Shown here one piece after another: positions 21,006 to 31,174 of a stretch of 64,000 nt of DNA. A model generated the notes under the pieces. That model was not told where the DNA came from. It did no database searches and saw only the letters and a program-made list of their open reading frames with translations. How positions within the stretch are numbered: the first letter of the stretch is position 1; every line of letters begins with the position of its first letter. Source of the stretch: Muraenolepis orangiensis (Eukaryota; Chordata; Actinopteri; Gadiformes; Muraenolepididae). The stretch spans positions 1 to 64,000 of the forward strand of contig JANIIK010000500.1 of assembly GCA_027704905.1 (NCBI GenBank). Reading direction: 5' to 3'. The position numbers were made by a program, and so were the translations under genes.

Positions 21006-21426
21006 TGTGACAACCCCATCCCTCTCCTACAGGTTAACTCAGGGATATACCTGAATATCTCATTTAACCTGTCTGTCATCCACAGCCTGTCAATCAGACA
21101 CACCCTAATCAGGTGTGTCAGGAGGAAGAGGCACACCGGTATAAAAGGACTGGCTTCTCCATTGTTGGTCTCTCTCCTCCAATCTGGTCATGACATTGTG
21201 TTTTGGTGCATTTGGGTTATTTGTTTCTCAGAGTATCACTTACACGCACCATACCCCGACTCACCCATGCACTCACTACATTACTGATATTACTGATCCA
21301 TTCATTCTTTAATTCCGTTGTTGGTAAATAGTTTAATAGCGTAATTAAATTACTTTTCTTTAAAACTCCTCAAGTACTTGTGTGGTCTCCCTTGTTTTGT
21401 CTGTACCCTGAGTTTGGTTCATGACA
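21006..21426 (+). repeat. Left LTR of the Gmr1-like element
   Basis: 421 bp from TGTGACAACCCC to GTTCATGACA. A TATAAAAGG box is at 21140-21148. The same start is found at 25536 and the same end at 24631, allowing precise limits. Confidence 0.88.
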
Positions 21427-21429
21427 GAA

Positions 21430-21440
21430 TGGGGGCTCGT
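21430..21440 (+). promoter_or_regulatory. Primer binding site, tRNA-Pro type
   Basis: TGGGGGCTCGT begins 3 nt after the LTR and matches the first 11 bases of the primer site complementary to proline tRNA used by many retroviruses; the match stops after that. Confidence 0.7.
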
Positions 21441-22173
21441 TTCATTTTGGTGGACCTTTGGTTTAATTGATTAGTTTGTTGGCTTTTGGCTTAGTTTGTA
21501 GTGGTGGAATCTGATTTTGGACTTTCTTGGTAAGTAACACTTCGGAAAGTTTATTCCATACCACATTTTGATTGTGAAGTTATTCACTAGTTAGTAATTG
21601 CATGTTTGTTTTTACATGCAAATAGTTTGGGGAGTAATTGGTTTGTTTGTTTGATTGGTTTGGAGGAGAACAGCTTGGTCAGTAATTAGGCCCTAAGTGG
21701 GAGTGTGGTGAATCCTCTCCTCTGTGGACATACAGCACATGGTGAGTATGGCTTTTTGAGTGCTATTTAGTTTGTTAAAAGTGTTAGTGAGAAACCCTGG
21801 TTAGTTAGGCGCCGAGTGGGCCAGCTGTATTGAATCATCAGTACTTCCAACAGTCCATTACTTTATTATTTTGCCTTTTTTTGGTTTTGAGGTAATCCTG
21901 GGTGGAGACTTGGGTCTCTGTCGAGGGTACGCTTCCAGACCTTATGGTTGTGGAGTTCAGCGTTTAAAGTGGCCTTGAGCCCGGCACGCCTCAAAGAAGA
22001 CGGTTAGGTTAAGGTAGTTATGTGGGTAGGTAGGGAACCAGGGTTGCTCAAATACAAATATCATTGTATATGGTTAGGGATTGGCACTCAGGAAGTTTTG
22101 CTCACCATGTTCTTGTATTCTGTGTAAGTAGTGGTATGCTACTTGTTGGGTAGTAGTGACGAGTGCTTTAAAT

Positions 22174-23436
22174 ATGGCTTCCATTGTGAAAGACTTTATA
22201 CACACTCCTTCAATGGAGTTATTGAATCAGTGTACAAAGGAACACCTGCTAAAAATTGCTGAGCACTTTGAGATTGAGGTGACTGATAAACGGTTGAAGG
22301 AAGATGTGAAAGTATTGTTGAGAGACACATTGGTGGAAAGGGAGATTTTGTTTGTTGATGTAGATAAACCTGTCATTTCACCTAGAGTGACCCCTGAAGC
22401 TTTGACCTTTGAACAGCAAAAGGATTCTTAATAAAATTCTTAATTCTTAGGATGGAACAGAATTAAAGGCCAAATACAATTGGAGATGGAACACATTAAG
22501 TTGAGGCAAATAATTGAGGGAAAAATGTCCTCCGGGGTCACTGGTCAGGAGGAAAATACATTTAATGTGGGATCTAACCGGCAACCGCTTCCCCAGTTCA
22601 CAGAAAAGGATCCAGACCTGTTTTTTTCTTTGTTTGAGCGGGTGGCAAATGCCAAAAAGTGGTCTGATGAGGAGTGCACTTTGTTGATGCAGTGTGTCCT
22701 CACAGGAAAGGCACAAGAGGCCTATGCTTCGTTGACTGTAGCAGACAGTAAGATCTATGCCACAGTTAAAACTATAGTGTTGCGTGCATAAGAGTTGGTC
22801 CCCGAAGCATATGGGCAACGTTTTAGGAATTGGGAAAAGAAGGAGAACCAGACTCATGTTGAATTTGTCCGTGATCTGGTTGTTCAGTTTAATCGATGGT
22901 GTTCGGCGTCAGAGGTTACAACTTTTCAAGAACTGTCTGATTTAGTAATACTGGAGCAAATAGAAAATGGTGTGCCATATAGTATTGCTACTTACTTAAA
23001 CGAACGAAAGGTAAAAACTCCACAGGAAGCAGCTGATGAATATAGTTTAATTCATAAACGTACATTTGCCGAAGCAAGTGGTAGTGTGCAGCAGAATAGA
23101 TTTCCTCCGCGCATGGACAGACGTTTTGGGTCAAATGTGGATTTGGTTTATTCCAGGCCTGATCATAGTTTGTGGAAGGATGATAGTTGTCATTACTGCC
23201 AGCGCAAAGGGCACTGGAAAAATGAATGTCCTGCACTTAAAGACAAAGCAAGGTTTTCTGACAGGCCGCAAGTAAAGCCTGCGGCTTTGGCTACCCAGGT
23301 TTCCTTGGTCCATTTAGCGCTCCAAACGGAGGGACACTCTGTGGTCCATTGTCCTACTCTGTGTGAGTCAAAAAACAGAGGGGATTATGCAGCATTTAAT
23401 TACCTGGGAAGGAGAAAGTGGCAGTTAAAATATTGA
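22174..23436 (+). pseudogene. Gmr1-like gag (SCAN-like capsid, zinc knuckle)
   Basis: Starts MASIVKDFIHTPSMELL at 22174 (Kozak-like AATATGG). Three consecutive frames: 22174-22431, 22480-22791 and 22795-23436. The middle part carries FTEKDPDLFFSLFERVANAK and the third EAYGQRFRNWEKKENQTHVE with EFVRDLVVQFNRWC, the SCAN-like capsid pattern of this gypsy group. A knuckle CHYCQRKGHWKNEC fits C-X2-C-X4-H-X4-C (about 23189-23230). In-frame TAA codons at 22429 and 22789 break it. Between LTR and gag, 21441-22173 is a long untranslated leader with no other feature. Confidence 0.75.
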
Positions 23437-24116
23437 GAGATACTGGCGCGCTACATACGTTTGTCTGTGACTCGGTTCTTCCATTCACCTCTGATACAGA
23501 CACCGGAGATGTCATTTTGATGCAGGGTATGGGTATGAATATTATTCCAGTACCGGTGCATAGAATGGAGATAGTCTGCGGGTTTGTCACTAGAGAAGTG
23601 AGGGTAGGAGTGCGCCCAGCTCTGCCTGTGGAAGGGGTTGACATCATTCTGGGGAATGATCTGGCAGGAGATAGAGTTTGGGCAGAGGCGCCACCACCGT
23701 ATGTGGATGGTTTTAGGCACAGACTCTATGTGGCGGGGCAAATGGCAAAACGAAAGTTGAAAAAATCACAAAATAAAATGAAATCCATGTTTGACCGTAA
23801 AGCAAAACAACGGCAGTTTAGTCCTGGAGATCAGGTCATGTTTCTTAGGCCAGTGGTGGGCTCACCATTTCAGGCACGTTTTGCTGGTCCAGGTACGGTT
23901 AAGCAGCAGATCTCTGAAAATGATTACTTGATCTCAGTGCCTAAAGGTCCCGTGCGTAAAATCGGCGCTGTGCGCAAACACAACAGTGTTTTCAGCAGAG
24001 GCAGTGACTGGGAGGGGGAATGGACAAAAGAGGAGGGTGTGTTACAGGGTCGTTTGAACAACTCTGAGACATTAAAATCTTTGCCGTTAGTACTTGAGCA
24101 CTTGGATGAGGGTTGA
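23418..24116 (+). pseudogene. Gmr1-like pol: protease fused by deletion to integrase C-terminus
   Basis: The protease core reads ILRDTGALHTFV (expected D-S/T-G, here DTG), then VEGVDIILGNDLAGDRVW. The next residues (VAGQMAKRKLKKSQNKMKSM, FDRKAKQRQFSPGDQVMFLR) are the integrase tail with its LLPV-like exit, so protease end, zinc finger and DDE core were deleted. The frame then ends at 24114-24116 shortly before RNase H. The position of the integrase tail upstream of RNase H is the Gmr1 hallmark. Confidence 0.7.
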
Positions 24117-24339
24117 TGCCAGTGATGTGGGCGCCGGAGCAGTGTTGCTGCAGGCTGATGTGGGGGTGGAAAGGCCGGTAGGGTTTTTCTCTAAAAAGTT
24201 TACGTCATATCAGTTAAATTATTCGGTCATTGAGAAGTAGGCTTTAGCGTTGATTTGGGGATTGCAACATTTTGATGTGTATGTTAGTTCTGGGACACCT
24301 TTGGTGGTATGCACAGATCACAATCCCCTCACCTTTTTG

Positions 24340-24631
24340 CACCGGTATAAAAGGACTGGCTTCTCCATTGTTGGTCTCTTGCCTCCAAGCTGGTCATGAC
24401 ATTGCGTTTGTGCATTTGGGTTATTTGTTTCTCAGAGTATCACTTACACGCACCATACCCCGACTCACCCATGCACTCACTACATTACTGATATTACTGA
24501 TCCATTCATTCTTTAATTTCCGTTGTTGGGAAATAGTTTAATAGCGTAATTAAATTACTTTTCTTTAAAACTCCTCAAGTACTTGTGTGGTCTCCCTTGT
24601 TTTGTCTGTACCTTGAGTTTGGTTCATGACA
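24340..24631 (+). repeat. Displaced 3' portion of the Gmr1-like LTR
   Basis: Matches 21135-21426 of the left LTR from CACCGGTATAAAAGG to CATGACA with few differences. It begins almost exactly where the right LTR at 25536 stops (GAGGC|ACACCGG), so the two pieces are complementary halves of one LTR. Confidence 0.88.
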
Positions 24632-25100
24632 GTATACAAACATCTACTACTCCTATTGGTCAGGGTATACAAACATCTACTACTGCTATTGGTCACGGTA
24701 TAACAAACATCTACTACTCCTATTGGTCAGGGTACAACAAACATCTACTACTCCTATTGGTCACGGTATACAAACATCTACTACTCCTATTGGTCACGGT
24801 ATAACAAACCTCTACTACTCCTATTGGTCAGGGTACAACAAACATCTACTACTCCTATTGGTCACGGTATACAAACATCTACTACTCCTATTGGTCACGG
24901 TATAACAAACATCTACTACTCCTATTGGTCAGGGTATACAAACATCTACTACTCCTATTGGTCACGGTATACAAACATCTACTACTCCTATTGGTCAGGG
25001 TACAACAAACATCTACTACTCCTATTGGTCAGGGTATAACAAACATCTACTACTCCTATTGGTCAGGGTATACAAACATCTACTACTCCTATTGGTCACG
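24632..25100 (+). repeat. 33/34-bp minisatellite, array A (about 14 units)
   Basis: Unit: ACAAACATCTACTACTCC then TATTGGTCA(G/C)GGTAT. Units with GTATACAAAC are 33 bp and those with GTACAACAAAC or GTATAACAAAC are 34 bp. The first unit abuts the LTR end CATGACA. Long open frames here are by-products of repetition, not genes. Confidence 0.97.
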
Positions 25101-25230
25101 GCACTCTTTCCAAAACCCCAATCAGCGCTTGATGAGATGGGCATTATTTTTACAGCCATATCATTTGGATGTTCGCCATATTAGAGGCACTGAAAACGTG
25201 ATTGATGACGCTCTCTCTCGCGCCTTCTAG

Positions 25231-25535
25231 GTTTAATGTGGATACTTAATTGTTGTGTTGTTTATTTGTGCTTCTGCTGTCCCTCTGTTCTTCTACTCTA
25301 TCTTAAAATGCTCCTAGGGTTCAAGGTTGCGGAGGAGTGGAGTGCTGTAGGGATGGTAGAACGTTAGATTTGGATGTACAGCAAGTAAATGGTTAAAATC
25401 GGAAGGTGCTGGAAGGATGGTGTTGTAGGGAACAGTTAAATTGTTAAATGCTTGATATGGTTTTGTTATTAGTATAAAGTGTGCGTTTTGGCGGAGTACC
25501 ACGGTGGTCTCCGCTCTTATGGGGGGGGGGGGGGG
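25231..25535 (+). other. 3' untranslated part and polypurine tract of the Gmr1-like element
   Basis: No coding signal. Ends in 15 consecutive G (25521-25535), the polypurine tract, immediately before the right LTR. Confidence 0.7.
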
Positions 25536-25662
25536 TGTGACAACCCCATCCCTCTCCTACAGGTTAACTCAGGGATATACCTGAATATCTCATTTAACCT
25601 GTCTGTCATCCACAGCCTGTCAATCAGACACACCCTAATCAGGTGTGTCAGGAGGAAGAGGC
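25536..25662 (+). repeat. Right LTR, first 127 bp only
   Basis: Identical or nearly so to 21006-21132 (TGTGACAACCCC to GGAGGAAGAGGC), then cut off by the minisatellite. Confidence 0.9.
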
Positions 25663-27316
25663 TAGTAGATGTTTGTTGTACCGTGACCAATAGGAGTAGT
25701 AGATGTTTGTTGTACCTTGACCAATAGGAGTAGTGGATGTTTGTATACTCCTATTGGTCAGGGTATACAAACATCTACTACTCCTATTGGTCACGGTATA
25801 CAAACATCTACTACTCCTATTGGTCACGGTATACAAACATCTACTACTCCTATTGGTCACGGTATACAAACATCTACTACTCCTATTGGTCAGGGTACAA
25901 CAAACATCTACTACTCCTATTGTTCACGGTACAACAAACATCTACTACTCCTATTGGTCAGGGTATACAAACATCTACTACTCCTATTGGTCAGGGTACA
26001 ACAAACATCTACTACTCCTATTGGTCACGGTATACAAACATCTACTACTCCTATTGGTCACGGTATACAAACATCTACTACTCCTATTGGTCACGGTATA
26101 CAAACATCTACTACTCCTATTGGTCACGGTATACAAACATCTACTACTCCTATTGGTCAGGGTATACAAACATCTACTACTCCTATTGGTCACGGTATAC
26201 AAACATCTACTACTCCTATTGGTCACGGTATACAAACATCTACTACTCCTATTGGTCAGGGTATAACAAACATCTACTACTCCTATTGGTCACGGTATAC
26301 AAACATCTACTACTCCTATTGGTCAGGGTATAACAAACTACTACTCCTATTGGTCAAGGTACAACAAACATCTACTACTCCTATTGGTCAGGGTATACAA
26401 ACATCTACTACTCCTATTGGTCAGGGTACAACAAACATCTACTACTCCTATTGGTCAGGGTATACAAACATCTACTACTCCTATTGGTCACGGTATACAA
26501 ACATCTACTACTCCTATTGGTCACGGTATACAAACATCTACTACTCCTATTGGTCACGGTATAACAAACATCTACTACTCCTATTGGTCAGGGTATACAA
26601 ACATCTACTACTCCTATTGGTCACGGTACAACAAACATCTACTACTCCTATTGGTCACGGTATACAAACATCTACTACTCCTATTGGTCAGGGTATACAA
26701 ACATCTACTACTCCTATTGGTCACGGTACAACAAACATCTACTACTCCTATTGGTCACGGTACAACAAACATCTACTACTCCTATTGGTCAGGGTACAAC
26801 AAACATCTACTACTCCTATTGGTCACGGTATACAAACATCTACTACTCCTATTGGTCAGGGTATACAAACATCTACTACTCCTATTGGTCAGGTATACAA
26901 ACATCTACTACTCCTATTGGTCACGGTATACAAACATCTACTACTCCTATTGGTCAGGGTACAACAAACATCTACTACTCCTATTGGTCAGGGTACAACA
27001 AACATCTACTACTCCTATTGGTCACGGTACAACAAACATCTACTACTCCTATTGGTCACGGTACAACAAACATCTACTACTCCTATTGGTCAGGTATACA
27101 AACATCTACTACTCCTATTGGTCAAGGTACAACAAACATCTACTACTCCTATTGGTCAGGGTATACAAACATCTACTACTCCTATTGGTCAAGGTACAAC
27201 AAACATCTACTACTCCTATTGGTCAGGGTATACAAACATCTACTACTCCTATTGGTCAAGGTACAACAAACATCTACTACTCCTATTGGTCAGGGTATAC
27301 AAACATCTACTACTCC
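25663..27316 (+). repeat. 33/34-bp minisatellite, array B (about 49 units, orientation switch)
   Basis: The first 86 bp (25663-25748) are in reverse orientation (TAGTAGATGTTTGTTGTACC). At 25748/25749 the array flips to the forward orientation for the remaining units. Same 33/34-bp variants as array A, with GGTCAGGG, GGTCACGG and GGTCAAGG forms intermixed. Confidence 0.97.
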
Positions 27317-27910
27317 TGTAATGGAAAAATCATATGTTGTCCCTTCTATCACTGTTAATTTGACCTTGTGACCCCCCCCATGTCATTCTCCCTATCACCC
27401 TTTTGTCCTATTGTCCTGAGGGGTCTTGTCTTGTCCTTATCCTGCTTAACCAACTATAATGTTTATCTCACAGCGGGGGACAGTGGCTATTGCAGCCTAC
27501 AGCTGCTGAGGGGGGGTTGGCATAGAACTATTGAGCTGGATCAAAGGCTTGGCCGCTCCTGGTTCAACACCTCTGGCTTCCTCTGCCTGCACGAGAGTTC
27601 CTCTGTTCCCGTGCTGGAGATGGGGGTGGTGGAGCCAGGTGGTCAAGACTTGCATCATTGGGGTGAAAGACAGTGTCTTAGGGGCAGTCCTAAGAAGGAA
27701 TAAATACTGAGTGTTGCCAGCATTACGGTGGACTTCCCTATCCTCACCTCATAGGATTCGGGGCTCCCGACAAAGCTTTGTCTGTCTGTTGTCTGTCTGT
27801 TGTCTGACTGTCTGTCAATTTGTCTGTTTGGCCACTTGTCTACTTGTATTTGTCCATTGTGTTCTGCTTGCTTGATAAATCTTCAAACTTAATTGAGTTC
27901 ATGTGTGACA
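27317..27910 (+). repeat. LTR-like single-copy segment between minisatellite arrays
   Basis: 594 bp, starts TGTAATGG and ends GTGTGACA, with AATAAATAC at about 27700 (TATA-like) and a GATAAA poly-A-like signal at 27872. No target duplication and no internal region found. It could be a solo LTR of an unrecognised family, or simple unique DNA. Confidence 0.35.
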
Positions 27911-27960
27911 GTTCTTATTGATTGATAATTTGCCTTCTTATTCACGTAGATTTCCACCAC

Positions 27961-30470
27961 ACTCCTATTGGTCAAGGTACAACAAACATCTACTACTCCT
28001 ATTGGTCAGGGTATATCAAACATCTACTACTCCTATTGGTCAGGGTACAACAAACATCTACTACTCCTATTGGTCAGGGTATACAAACATCTACTACTCC
28101 TATTGGTCAAGGTACAACAAACATCTACTACTCCTATTGGTCACGGTATACAAACATCTACTACTCCTATTGGTCAGGGTATACAAACATCTACTACTCC
28201 TATTGGTCAGGGTATAACAAACATCTACTACTCCTATTGGTCACGGTATAACAAACATCTACTACTCCTATTGGTCACGGTATAACAAACATCTACTACT
28301 CCTATTGGTCACGGTATAACAAACATCTACTACTCCTATTGGTCACGGTATACAAACATCTACTACTCCTATTGGTCAGGGTATACAAACATCTACTACT
28401 CCTATTGGTCACGGTACAACAAACATCTACTACTCCTATTGGTCACGGTATACAAACATCTACTACTCCTATTGGTCAGGGTATACAAACATCTACTACT
28501 CCTATTGGTCACGGTACAACAAACATCTACTACTCCTATTGGTCACGGTATACAAACATCTACTACTCCTATTGGTCAGGGTACAACAAACATCTACTAC
28601 TCCTATTGGTCACGGTATACAAACATCTACTACTCCTATTGGTCAGGGTACAACAAACATCTACTACTCCTATTGGTCACGGTACAACAAACATCTACTA
28701 CTCCTATTGGTCACGGTATACAAACATCTACTACTCCTATTGGTCAGGGTACAACAAACATCTACTACTCCTATTGGTCAGGGTACAACAAACATCTACT
28801 ACTCCTATTGGTCAGGGTACAACAAACATCTACTACTCCTATTGGTCAGGGTACAACAAACATCTACTACTCCTATTGGTCAGGTATACAAACATCTACT
28901 ACTCCTATTGGTCAGGGTATACAAACATCTACTACTCCTATTGGTCAGGGTATACAAACATCTACTACTCCTATTGGTCACGGTACAACAAACATCTACT
29001 ACTCCTATTGGTCAGGGTATAACAAACATCTACTACTCCTATTGGTCAGGGTATACAAACATCTACTACTCCTATTGGTCACGGTACAACAAACATCTAC
29101 TACTCCTATTGGTCACGGTACAACAAACATCTACTACTCCTATTGGTCAGGGTATAACAAACATCTACTACTCCTATTGGTCAAGGTACAACAAACATCT
29201 ACTACTCCTATTGGTCACGGTATAACAAACATCTACTACTCCTATTGGTCACGGTACAACAAACATCTACTACTCCTATTGGTCACGGTATACAAACATC
29301 TACTACTCCTATTGGTCAGGGTACAACAAACATCTACTACTCCTATTGGTCACGGTATACAAACATCTACTACTCCTATTGGTCACGGTATACAAACATC
29401 TACTACTCCTATTGGTCAGGGTACAACAAACATCTACTACTCCTATTGGTCACGGTATACAAACATCTACTACTCCTATTGGTCACGGTACAACAAACAT
29501 CTACTACTCCTATTGGTCAAGGTACAACAAACATCTACTACTCCTATTGGTCACGGTATACAAACATCTACTACTCCTATTGGTCACGGTACAACAAACA
29601 TCTACTACTCCTATTGGTCAGGGTACAACAAACATCTACTACTCCTATTGGTCAGGGTACAACAAACATCTACTACTCCTATTGGTCAGGGTATACAAAC
29701 ATCTACTACTCCTATTGGTCAGGGTACAACAAACATCTACTACTCCTATTGGTCAGGGTACAACAAACATCTACTACTCCTATTGGTCAGGGTACAACAA
29801 ACATCTACTACTCCTATTGGTCAGGGTACAACAAACATCTACTACTCCTATTGGTCAGGGTACAACAAACATCTACTACTCCTATTGGTCATGGTACAAC
29901 AAACATCTACTACTCCTATTGGTCACGGTATACAAACATCTACTACTCCTATTGGTCAGGGTACAACAAACATCTACTACTCCTATTGGTCAGGGTACAA
30001 CAAACATCTACTACTCCTATTGGTCACGGTATACAAACATCTACTACTCCTATTGGTCAGGGTACAACAAACATCTACTACTCCTATTGGTCACGGTATA
30101 CAAACATCTACTACTCCTATTGGTCAAGGTACAACAAACATCTACTACTCCTATTGGTCAGGGTATACAAACATCTACTACTCCTATTGGTCAGGGTACA
30201 ACAAACATCTACTACTCCTATTGGTCACGGTATACAAACATCTACTACTCCTATTGGTCACGGTACAACAAACATCTACTACTCCTATTGGTCACGGTAT
30301 ACAAACATCTACTACTCCTATTGGTCACGGTACAACAAACATCTACTACTCCTATTGGTCACGGTATAACAAACATCCACTACTCCTATTGGTCAGGGTA
30401 CAATAAACATCTACTACTCCTATTGGTCAGGGTACAACAAACATCTACTACTCCTATTGGTCAGGGTATA
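27961..30470 (+). repeat. 33/34-bp minisatellite, array C (about 75 units)
   Basis: Longest array. Starts inside a unit (ACTCCTATTGGTCAAGG) and ends GGTCAGGGTATA|CATGATCC where BEL sequence starts. One unit carries CATCCACTACTCC (30375) and one GGTCATGG (29887), rare variants useful as markers. Confidence 0.97.
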
Positions 30471-30718
30471 CATGATCCAGGAACGCGTATGTTCTGATTA
30501 CTTTGCTTCCTTTAGTCATCTTAATCTGGATAGGCAGAATGGCTAGCGCACATTCCTTTCCTCCGGACCCGGTAAGCCCGCAAGCCTGCAGTGAGACCAG
30601 GGCGCTGGAAACTTCCTCACCTGTAGCTGTGGCGGTGCTCGCTTCCTTCCTGGGATTGCCTGTTCTGTACATTTTGTTCTTGAAGCAGGCTACATAGTAT
30701 TCTGCTGTGGGTAAGTAG
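30471..30718 (-). pseudogene. BEL/Pao pol fragment (retropepsin-like DUF1758 region)
   Basis: Minus-strand reading gives VSSALVSLQACGLTGSGGKE, then CALAILPIQIKMTKGSKVIR and TYAFLDH, the conserved start of the BEL/Pao aspartic-protease domain (normally followed by GSS/GST, cut off here by array C). It is the continuation of the BEL element at 38247-40137, separated by the 7.5-kb L2 insertion. The plus strand of the same DNA contains a 64-codon open frame with a hydrophobic end, which I judge a shadow. Confidence 0.7.
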
Positions 30719-30988
30719 ACATAAGATTTATTGTTGTTCTTAGTATTTGTGTTGATAAAATTGTAGAACCTTTTTCTCAAAGCTAGTTACCTGTACATAG
30801 TAAGTGAGGTGTACAGGCCTATTGTTGTGCTAAGATAATCACCCAGTCTGGCCCATACAGCCATAGTCAATAGAGTTAACGACAGGGAGGAGCCTAACCC
30901 TGCATGAGTCTCCCTCCCTATCGCATAGGCTATTAACATAGAAGTAGTTTGTTAGCGTCAGCATTTAGCGTCAGGCCCCAGGAACTAA

Positions 30989-31123
30989 GACCCAGAACAA
31001 AGACCAAGGAGTCATTCTACAGGAGTCCCAGAACAAGACCCAGAACAAAGACCAAGGAGTCATTCTACTGGAGTCCCAGAACAAGACCCAGAACAAAGAC
31101 CAAGGAGTCATTCTACTGGAGTC
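30989..31123 (+). repeat. 48-bp tandem repeat in the L2 leader (2.8 units)
   Basis: Unit starts at 30989, 31037 and 31085 (GACCCAGAACAAAGACCAAG...). Copy C1 has only one unit equivalent. Being 48 bp, it keeps the frame open (PRTKTKESFYWS repeats), but I see no sign that it is translated. Confidence 0.88.
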
Positions 31124-31174
31124 TGTCTAGGGAGTTAGTCCTAGTTAGTCAAATCTAGTCCTCCTACCCTTGCT

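Larger units (their letters stand above)
24117..25230 (+). pseudogene. RNase H domain split by an LTR half plus minisatellite
   Basis: Left part 24110-24339 reads VDASDVGAGAVLLQADVG, PVGFFSKKFTSYQLNYSVIE and, after a TAG at 24238, TDHNPLTFLH. The reading resumes at 25101 with SFQNPNQRLMRWALFLQPYH and ends ENVIDDALSRAF, stop at 25228. The 761-bp insert between (24340-25100) carries the 3' two thirds of this element's own LTR followed by 14 minisatellite units. GCAC is found at both edges (24339-24342, 25101-25104). Confidence 0.8.
21006..25662 (+). mobile_element. Gmr1-like Ty3/gypsy element with rearranged right LTR
   Basis: Left LTR 21006-21426, tRNA-Pro-type primer site, SCAN-like Gag, protease, integrase C-terminus, RNase H, a G-run polypurine tract and the start of the right LTR (25536). 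The integrase tail lies between protease and RNase H, which is the domain order known for Gmr1-type elements and opposite to ordinary gypsy. Most of integrase and all of RT are deleted. The rest of the right LTR (24340-24631) sits inside RNase H together with a minisatellite. The inserted left edge is preceded by GATGT, with no matching duplicate on the right. Confidence 0.75.

Noticed and set aside
24632..30470. CRISPR-like array
   Set aside because: Units are directly tandem with no unique spacers, and the genome is eukaryotic.
25717..30497. Very long plus-strand open frames (up to 655 codons) with repeats such as TNIYYSYWSG and KHLLLLLV
   Set aside because: They are read from the 33/34-bp minisatellite, overlap in all three frames, lack starts or promoters of their own and change register at every 34-bp unit.
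30503..30697. 64-codon plus-strand frame with a hydrophobic C-terminal segment, between an acceptor-like and a donor-like site (GTGGGTAAGT)
   Set aside because: The minus strand of the same DNA encodes a recognisable BEL/Pao protease start, so the plus frame and its splice-like signals are best seen as coincidental.
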